From NCBI GenBank assembly GCA_964475205.1, contig CAYYVQ010000057.1, positions 1 to 19,590 on the forward strand: a stretch of DNA of 19,590 bases, written 5' to 3'. The position numbers and the translations under genes are program-made. Positions 14,763-19,590 of this stretch are shown in pieces. This DNA is from CAYSRM01 sp964475205 (GTDB lineage Bacteria; Verrucomicrobiota; Kiritimatiellia; UBA8416; CAYSRM01). Position 1 is the first letter of the stretch, and every line of letters starts with the position of its first letter. A model generated the notes under the pieces. The model was not told the DNA's origin and made no database searches. It was given only the letters and a program-made list of their open reading frames with translations.

Positions 14763-16622
14763 CTACTCTTCAGCCAGGCCAGAGCGTTTGCGTTTGGTCA
14801 GCAGGATAACATCCTGCAGAGCCTGCTCGTTTTTCGCATCCCACCATCTTTCTTCAAATGCGGGATCCTGGACTATCTGTGCGATGGCAGCAAGCGCCCG
14901 TAGGTGAAAATTGCGTTCATCTCGTGACGCCACCAGGACAAAAATTGTGTTTACATTCTCCGCCTCTTCGGAAAACCTGACGCCGCCCTTAATGCGGGCG
15001 ATCAGTATATCAAAATGGCCCGTGCCCTGGACTACCACATGAGGAACGGCAACATTGGAGGTCAGAAGAGTACTGTTGTCATCTTCACGCCGTTTTAAAA
15101 CATCAGCCAGATTTGCGGGTTCAAGCTGGAGTCGGGGCGCAAGTTCTCCGGCTGCGCGCTCAAAAAAATCGTCCCGTTCCATGGGCGCTTGCTCATTAAT
15201 CACCACCGCATTCTGGATCAGCCGGTCAAAACGGTCCCAGGTTATTTCGTCGCGCTCCTTTATAATCTGTTTAAGTTCGGCTTCAAGCGTTCCGGTCACC
15301 AGCCTGCGGTCGGTCAGGCGTTCAATCAAGTGGAGCAAAGCGCTTTCCTGTTGGGCCTGGTTCCGGCCGTAGAACCAGAAGACCCCGAATGCAACAAGAA
15401 TAAGCACGGCAATTATTGCATAGGCCTCAATTCCGAGTTCGAATAATACCAGCCCCAGCCCAAGTAGGCCTGCGATCTGGAGCCATGGATAGAGCGGGGA
15501 CCGGAAGAGGGGGCGATAGTTGCCCAACCCGCTTTCGCGCAGGACGATAACCGCCAGGCATGAGAGCATGTAGGTAAGAATAAGCACACAGGACGCTGCT
15601 TCGACCAGTGTTTTAAGAGGCAGGAGCAGGCTCAGCAGCACGGCTGACCCTGTAAAGATGATAGCAACATGCGGAGTGTGAAACCGGGAGTTTATTTTGG
15701 ACAGGCTTCCTGGCAGCATATTGTCGCGGCTGAGGGCAAGCAGATAACGCGAAGCTGCCATTATGCCCGCATTTGCTGTCGAAACAAATGCAAGAATCGC
15801 CCCGATACTCATTACGATAAAACCGAATCTGCCCATAATTGCCTGTCCGCCGTCGGATAGCGGAGTCAAAGAGTTACTCAGGACTTCTTTTTCCAATACG
15901 CCGCTTGTCACGGTGACAGCCAGCGCGTACAGCAGGGTGACGAAGACCAGCGCAAGGGTCAGGCCCAGCGGCATAACGCGGCCCGGGTTGCGCACTTCTT
16001 CGGCGACACTTGCCACTTTCAACAGGCCGCCGTAAGAAACGAAAACAAAACCAGCCGCAGAGAATATTGCGCCCGCCCCGTATGGCGCAAAAGGGATCAA
16101 CAACTCCGACCGGGTTTGGGGCAAGCCTACCAGGATATAAAGAATCACCAGGGCAAAAAGGGTAAATACCATTGTTATCTGGGCTCTTGCCGCTTCCTTT
16201 ACTCCCAGAATATTCAGAGCCACAAAGACAACAGTCAGAACTGCGCCGCTCAACACGCCGTTGATATTCACTACCAGTGTGATAAAGGTGGCCATGCCGA
16301 AAACGGCAAATGCGCTTTTAAGGGTAAGCGCCAGCCAGCTTAACACCCCGGCAATAGATCCGACGCCAGCTCCGAAACCTCGCATTACATAAAAGTAATC
16401 GCTGCCTGCCCGCGGCATGGCGGTAACCAGTTCGGCCATGCTGAGAGCCCCGGTTGTAGCGAGCAAACCTGCAAGCACGTAAGACCATATCACTCCAGGC
16501 CCGGCCAGCGCAAAGGCCATGCCCGGAAGAATAAAAAGTCCCGAACCGATCATTGCCCCCGAGGCAATAGTGAACACATGCGCCAGCTCCAGGCCTTTGT
16601 TCAATTGGTTATGTTTTTTCAT
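14763..16622 (-). CDS. APC-superfamily amino acid permease fused to a C-terminal PTS EIIA-like domain
   Basis: The 619-residue membrane protein has two parts. Residues about 12-420 are hydrophobic, with about 12 likely membrane segments and the APC signature SGAMIGSGLFILPGMAFA in the first helix, MAELVTAMPRAGSDYFYV after the second, and SVAEEVRNPGRVMPLG near 205-220. Residues about 480-610 are soluble and resemble nitrogen-type PTS EIIA (PtsN/fructose). Its VAVPHVVV contains the phosphorylatable histidine position H528, and NFHLRALAAIAQIV (about 571-584) contains the second conserved His (H573). APC transporters move amino acids with protons or sodium, or by exchange. The fused domain suggests control by phosphorylation or ligand state, but no PTS phosphocarrier is in the window. 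The substrate is unknown; glutamate would suit the neighbouring operon. It converges on the biotin carboxylase gene. Confidence 0.9.
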   Translation of the reverse strand: MKKHNQLNKGLELAHVFTIASGAMIGSGLFILPGMAFALAGPGVIWSYVLAGLLATTGALSMAELVTAMPRAGSDYFYVMRGFGAGVGSIAGVLSWLALTLKSAFAVFGMATFITLVVNINGVLSGAVLTVVFVALNILGVKEAARAQITMVFTLFALVILYILVGLPQTRSELLIPFAPYGAGAIFSAAGFVFVSYGGLLKVASVAEEVRNPGRVMPLGLTLALVFVTLLYALAVTVTSGVLEKEVLSNSLTPLSDGGQAIMGRFGFIVMSIGAILAFVSTANAGIMAASRYLLALSRDNMLPGSLSKINSRFHTPHVAIIFTGSAVLLSLLLPLKTLVEAASCVLILTYMLSCLAVIVLRESGLGNYRPLFRSPLYPWLQIAGLLGLGLVLFELGIEAYAIIAVLILVAFGVFWFYGRNQAQQESALLHLIERLTDRRLVTGTLEAELKQIIKERDEITWDRFDRLIQNAVVINEQAPMERDDFFERAAGELAPRLQLEPANLADVLKRREDDNSTLLTSNVAVPHVVVQGTGHFDILIARIKGGVRFSEEAENVNTIFVLVASRDERNFHLRALAAIAQIVQDPAFEERWWDAKNEQALQDVILLTKRKRSGLAEE

Positions 16623-16628
16623 AACATG

Positions 16629-16646
16629 TTAACCTGATCTATTCAT
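16629..16646 (-). repeat. Dispersed repeat, copy 1 (inverted orientation)
   Basis: TTAACCTGATCTATTCAT is the exact reverse complement of ATGAATAGATCAGGTTAA at 17082-17099, an 18-base perfect inverted pair 471 bases from end to end. It begins 7 bases upstream of the APC permease start codon. Confidence 0.75.
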
Positions 16647-16757
16647 AAAAATCTATTACGAGTGTTCATGTCACTTCATCTCAACGACTTTGCCGGCCAG
16701 CCGATCTTGACGCATGTCTATGCGCCTTCACCCGTCTATCTGCGCAACGTCATTGAT

Positions 16758-16805
16758 CTAAACCAACCTGCGCACTCTCATGACGAAGTTGATGAATAGA
16801 TCAGG
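16758..16805 (+). repeat. Dispersed repeat, copy 2 (48-base form)
   Basis: This matches 17048-17095 over 48 bases with only three differences, ending in the shared core TTGATGAATAGATCAGG (16789-16805). With copy 1 it forms a 14-base perfect inverted pair (16633-16646 and 16792-16805) enclosing 173 bases. Confidence 0.8.
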
Positions 16806-17047
16806 CTCAAGCAAGTCATTATCTAAAAATATGTGAAGCGCCCCGAAACAGAGTGTGATATGCCGTTTTTTTTTTCAGACATCTCCTTACGTTTCTTTCG
16901 AAACAGATTGCGCCGGGTCGACCTTTACGTTATCTCCGAAGTATGATTCCAAAGTCAGGCCGGATCGTAATGCAAGCAAGGACATATGGCAAGCTATCTT
17001 TGTGCGCTCTGAACAGTTTCTGTTCGAAAAAGTGTGAGATATGCGGG

Positions 17048-17099
17048 CTAAAGCAACCTGCACACTCTCATTACGAAGTTGATGAATAGATCAGGTTAA
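17048..17099 (+). repeat. Dispersed repeat, copy 3 (48-base form plus 4)
   Basis: This is the second long copy, with the core TTGATGAATAGATCAGG at 17079-17095 followed by TTAA. The core is the perfect 17-base inverse of 17663-17679 on the other side of the DUF2391 gene, and its outer 18 bases invert copy 1. Confidence 0.8.
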
Positions 17100-17115
17100 G
17101 AGCGCCCAGGATCCA

Positions 17116-17616
17116 TTATTTCATCGTGTCGCTGACGGCTGCGCTCATGGAGGCAGGGAAAGCAACGATGAGAATGCGTTTAAGAGCGAGCACATTGTCA
17201 GCGCCCCAGGGGCATTTCCGGATGAGGGTCAGGATGAGTCCGACAACAAGCAATGAAAATATGTAGATTGAGATGACACGCTTGCAATATTCGACAGCCT
17301 GACCTCGGAAAGCGAAACGGTAAAAATTAAAGTAGACAAAAAGGGCAATAAAAAGGAGGGATAGCGCGCTTAGTCCTACAACATTGTTCAGTGGGAGGGT
17401 AGCGCCAAGATTCCATGTTTCCTCTGTGAACGCCACGGGCACGGCCAGGATTGATGCTCCGACGATAACCTGCATGAGGTCGCGGGGCCGGAATTCAACC
17501 ATCAGCGGACTGAGCGCATAGTTCAGGACCTTGCCGGCGCTGTCGACAATTGGAACAACTCTATGCAGGTATCCGCCGACTCGTCTTACGCTGATTTTTG
17601 GTTTGTCGTTATTCAT
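17116..17616 (-). CDS. DUF2391-like integral membrane protein
   Basis: The 166-residue protein has about four hydrophobic segments (roughly 47-63, 80-99, 114-132 and 145-160). The soluble N-terminus is basic. The motifs RPRDLMQVIVGASILAVPVA (43-62) followed by FTEETWNLG, LFIALFVYFNFYRFAF (88-103) and the C-terminal KRILIVAFPASMSAAVSDTM are the pattern I recall for the DUF2391 putative integral membrane family. The function is unknown. ATG 17616 is preceded by a run of nine A and shows no Shine-Dalgarno. The gene stands alone and is flanked on both sides by perfect 17-base inverted copies of the local repeat. It may therefore have moved as a unit, or may simply have repeats inserted beside it. 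Confidence 0.75.
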   Translation of the reverse strand: MNNDKPKISVRRVGGYLHRVVPIVDSAGKVLNYALSPLMVEFRPRDLMQVIVGASILAVPVAFTEETWNLGATLPLNNVVGLSALSLLFIALFVYFNFYRFAFRGQAVEYCKRVISIYIFSLLVVGLILTLIRKCPWGADNVLALKRILIVAFPASMSAAVSDTMK

Positions 17617-17660
17617 TTTTTTTTTGAGCGCGCCATACAGGCCACTACGAGACTAATACT

Positions 17661-17679
17661 AGCCTGATCTATTCATCAA
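17661..17679 (-). repeat. Dispersed repeat, copy 4 (inverted orientation)
   Basis: CCTGATCTATTCATCAA (17663-17679) is the exact reverse complement of the core at 17079-17095. It lies about 45 bases upstream of the DUF2391 start codon. Confidence 0.75.
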
Positions 17680-17722
17680 GAGTTACTTGCGAGTAATATT
17701 AGCTTCGAAGGCATGGGAATTC

Positions 17723-17752
17723 AACCACGGATGACACTGATTTCACGGATAG
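17723..17752 (+). repeat. AACCACGGATGACACTGATT-type intergenic repeat, left arm
   Basis: AACCACGGATGACACTGATT and the following ten bases match the reverse complement of 18077-18107 with one substitution and one indel. The wording (CACGGAT ... CACTGATT ... CACGGAT) is internally quasi-repetitive. It resembles intergenic repeats common in several environmental Gram-negative genomes. Confidence 0.75.
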
Positions 17753-17844
17753 GATTTGTTGAGTTGAGACATTCGCCGTTTTTTGGCAGAGCGGAGCCGT
17801 GCCTCCCGTATTTTCAGGGCGCGGGGGACCGCCTCCGAAGGGGT

Positions 17845-18039
17845 TTATGATGTGTTCACGGCGTCAAGAATGGCGGACACCCTGAAAAGGAGTGCCTGCA
17901 TCGGATAGCTGGCCGGGAAGTGAAAGCGGATGAATGTTTTCCCCGTCTCGATGCGTGCGCCGATTTTAAGCAGGCGCAGGTGACTGGATACCTGAGCCAT
18001 ACCGGGCTCAGGCTTGGCCTATTGCTGAATTTCAAACAT
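17845..18039 (-). pseudogene. Probable remnant of an ArsR-family transcriptional regulator
   Basis: On the minus strand a frame runs from MFEIQQ (ATG 18039) through an in-frame TAG at 18019-18021 and then AKPEPGMAQVSSHLRLLK to a TAA at 17845-17847. MAQVSSHLRLLK followed by IGARIETGKTFIRFHFP resembles the recognition helix and beta-wing of ArsR/SmtB regulators (typical form: E-I-x-x-x-L ... Q-x-x-V-S-x-H-L-x-x-L). Only about 60 codons remain, and the normal N-terminal third is missing, replaced by the repeat arm ending near 18077. The nonsense codon and truncation suggest a decayed gene. An intact 51-codon frame from ATG 18000 remains. The similarity is by eye only. Confidence 0.4.
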
Positions 18040-18076
18040 GCTAAACTGCAATGGAAACGTATCGTTAACTGATAAA

Positions 18077-18107
18077 CTAATCCGTGTAATCAGTGTCATC
18101 CGTGGTT
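18077..18107 (-). repeat. AACCACGGATGACACTGATT-type intergenic repeat, right arm
   Basis: The reverse complement reads AACCACGGATGACACTGATT then ACACGGATTAG, pairing with 17723-17752. The two arms could form a large imperfect stem enclosing the ArsR-like remnant, or mark two independent insertions in opposite orientation. Confidence 0.75.
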
Positions 18108-18158
18108 TAATACGCAAACCGTTGATCAGTCAATGGTTATTGCCTTTGACGGGAATGT

Positions 18159-18177
18159 TGGTGAATAATCCAGGCTA
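18159..18177 (+). repeat. Dispersed repeat, degenerate copy 5
   Basis: TTGGTGAATAATCCAGGCTA (18159-18178) matches TTGATGAATAGATCAGGCTA at 16 of 20 positions. It lies at the 3' end of the ABC transporter gene, whose TAG stop (CTA on the plus strand, 18175-18177) falls inside it. Confidence 0.4.
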
Positions 18178-19540
18178 AAGTATATTCCGGTTGTAAAGGC
18201 TGTAATAATATCCGCTGCGGGCAATCAAGCTATCGTGGGAGCCTTTTTCAACGATGCGACCTTGTTTCAAAACGTAGGTGTAGTCGGCATTGCGAACTGT
18301 AGTCAGGCGGTGTGCGATAACCAGTGTGGAACGGCCTTTGCACAGAGTTGCCATGGATTCCTGGATGAGTTCTTCAGATTCTGCGTCCAGCGAAGAAGTT
18401 GCTTCGTCAAAGATGAGTACGGCCGGATCTTTAAGGAACAGGCGCGCGATTGATATGCGTTGTTTCTGGCCGCCGGAAAGTTTTACTCCCCGCTCTCCCA
18501 CCAGTGTGTCGAATCCATCGGGAAGGGACATTATCAGGTCGTGGACATGAGCGTTTTGAGCCGCCTGCCGGATTTCGTCTTCAGAAGCATCTGGACGTCC
18601 GAACATGATATTTTCACGGATGCTGGAATCGAAAAGGAAAACGTTCTGTTGAACGATTCCCACGTGGCGTCTCAAGTCCCGCTTTCCAAGGTCCATTACA
18701 TCGACCCCGTCGAGATAAATGTGCCCTTGCTGTGGTTCGTAGAAACGCGGAATCAGAGCCGCGAGCGTGGATTTGCCCGCCCCGGATTCGCCGACCAGGG
18801 CAACTGTCTGCCCGGGGCGGATATGAATATCCATGTCTTCCAGTGTCCATGTTTCATCGTTCCCGCTGTAGCGGAAGAAGACGTGATCAAAGCGGATGTC
18901 GCCTTTGACAGATTTCAGCGTGACCGGATGCGGGCGGTCCTCGATGTCCGGCTCCTCGTCCATTATTTCCGCAAAACGCTCAAAAGCCGCAAAGCCCTGC
19001 TGGTACTGCTCCATAAAGCCGGTCAGCCGCCGGATGGGCTGGAACATATAGCGGCGGTACATGAGAAAGCCTATCAATTCCACCAGTCCGAGAGTTCCTG
19101 CATGCACTAGAAGCATGCCGCCGCCTATGATTATTACAGAGTAGAACTCCAGAAGAAACATCATTCCTGAATGGAATCCGGCCATTGTTCCGTACATATT
19201 CGACTTGGCGTCTTTGAAATCGTTGTTAACGCAATCAAACATGCTGATTGTGTAGTCTTCCTTTGCGTAGGACTTAACCTCGCGTATGCCCTGGATAGCG
19301 TTTTCTACATTGCTGTTGATATCCGCAATACGTTTGCGCACTTCCCTGAATCTGCTTCGCAGCCTGAGTCGGAATATACCGCCCCAGATTACAATCAACG
19401 GGAGGGGGATCAAGACGATCACAGCCATTTGCCAGTTCATGACAAACATGAAGATGAGCGATCCTGTCAGTAGAAAAGTCGAGATGAAAAAATCTTCGGG
19501 ACCGTGGTGGGCCAGTTCGCTGATGGTGAAAAGGTCGTTG
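18175..19540 (-). CDS. ABC exporter half-transporter (membrane domain plus ATPase), interrupted at its 5' side
   Basis: The visible protein contains the end of an exporter-type membrane domain and a complete nucleotide-binding domain. Counted from the in-frame ATG at 19449, Walker A is GESGAGKST (220-228), the Q-loop glutamine is Q268, the signature is LSGGQ (324-328), Walker B ends D348/E349, and the switch histidine is H380. Upstream of that ATG the frame still codes ABC sequence, NDLFTISELAHHGPEDFF, typical of MsbA/LmrA-like exporters, so ATG 19449 is not the true start. Family similarity stops abruptly at the asparagine codon 19537-19539, where relatives continue with a MSRxTNDLF-like stretch. 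The frame stays open to 19590, but those residues (RAPTWR and before) do not look like a transporter. This coincides with a probable group II intron boundary. The exported substrate is unknown. Confidence 0.85.
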
Positions 19541-19590
19541 GTGCGCCACGTGGGCGCACGTATCTTGCGGGGTGAAAGTCCCCGTCGTGG
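19541..19590 (+). mobile_element. Probable 5' end of a group II intron, cut by window edge
   Basis: Plus-strand sequence starting at 19541 reads GTGCGCCACGTGGGCGCAC, beginning with the GTGYG consensus of group II intron 5' ends and folding as a 7-base-pair hairpin (19541-19547 with 19553-19559). It is followed by a CGGGG-TGAAAGT-CCCCG hairpin (19568-19584), a GGGGTGAAAGTCCCC form common near the start of domain I in bacterial group II introns. The position coincides with the loss of ABC transporter similarity. The intron would be antisense to the ABC gene. Only 50 bases are visible, so the reverse transcriptase and domain V cannot be checked. Another mobile element is the alternative. Confidence 0.5.

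Larger units (their letters stand above)
16623..17115. other. Gene-poor, repeat-containing intergenic region
   Basis: This stretch of 493 bases holds three copies of a short dispersed repeat but no convincing gene. A 43-codon frame (ATG 16668 to TAG 16799) ends inside one repeat copy and has no good ribosome site. A 60-codon frame at 16855-17037 lacks similarity that I recognise. The promoter of the APC permease must lie at its left end, but I could not pick one with confidence. A T-run of ten bases lies at 16866-16875. Confidence 0.55.
17617..18174. other. Intergenic region with repeats and an ArsR-like gene remnant
   Basis: This stretch of 558 bases has no intact gene. It contains two copies of the 17-base dispersed repeat (one degenerate), a long inverted repeat pair of the AACCACGGATGACACTGATT type enclosing 386 bases, and within that pair a short minus-strand frame resembling the end of an ArsR-type regulator. 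The remaining sequence shows no feature that I can name. Confidence 0.6.

Noticed and set aside
16668..16799. A 43-codon plus-strand frame ending QPAHSHDEVDE, which loosely recalls a cupin metal-binding motif
   Set aside because: No good ribosome site, very short, and its end is supplied by the dispersed repeat (the second repeat copy encodes a similar tail by identity alone). Not enough to call a gene or a pseudogene.
16855..17037. A 60-codon plus-strand frame in the repeat region
   Set aside because: No recognisable similarity, no ribosome site, biased composition near a T-run; most likely chance.
16629..18177. CRISPR array or integron attC sites as an explanation for the repeats
   Set aside because: Copies are in both orientations with irregular spacing of about 160 to 570 bases. 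There is no regular repeat-spacer pattern and no cas or integrase gene is visible.

Overview
The window looks like bacterial chromosomal DNA of roughly even base composition. The central catabolic operon, built around a B12-dependent carbon-skeleton mutase and an oxygen-sensitive Fe-S hydratase, suggests a fermenting or otherwise anaerobic organism. No rRNA, tRNA or phylogenetic marker is present, so I do not name a lineage. Intergenic repeats of the 'AACCACGGATGACACTGATT' kind recall those seen in several Gram-negative environmental phyla; that is only a hint.

Layout. (1) 1-4076, all minus strand: a glycerate kinase, a GT-A glycosyltransferase resembling mannosylglycerate synthase, a GT4 glycosyltransferase, and a YpsA/molybdenum-carrier-like protein cut by the left edge. 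This may be a small glycerate and glycoside (compatible-solute-like) operon. (2) 4503-5888, plus strand: an M20 metallodipeptidase. (3) 5872-13033, minus strand: eight tightly coupled genes of the methylaspartate route of glutamate fermentation: glutamate mutase S and E subunits, methylaspartate ammonia-lyase, an AtuA/DUF1446 protein, a DUF4387 protein, a P-loop protein, and two class I fumarase-type subunits that fit a mesaconase. (4) 13266-14684, plus strand: a free-standing biotin carboxylase read divergently from the operon. (5) 14763-16622, minus strand: an APC amino acid permease fused to a PTS EIIA-like domain. (6) 16623-18174: repeat-rich DNA holding a DUF2391 membrane protein and an ArsR-like gene remnant. 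(7) 18175 to the right edge, minus strand: an ABC exporter half-transporter whose homology stops at 19540, where a probable group II intron 5' end starts on the opposite strand.

How the genes work together. Peptides may be cleaved by the dipeptidase and amino acids imported by the APC-EIIA permease. Glutamate would be rearranged to 3-methylaspartate (GlmS/GlmE with adenosylcobalamin), deaminated to mesaconate (Mal), and hydrated to citramalate by the fumarase-like pair. The usual later step, citramalate lyase, and the usual mutase reactivase, GlmL/MutL, are not in the window. Three conserved genes of unknown role sit inside the operon where such functions would be expected. That trio is the best lead to an undescribed function here.
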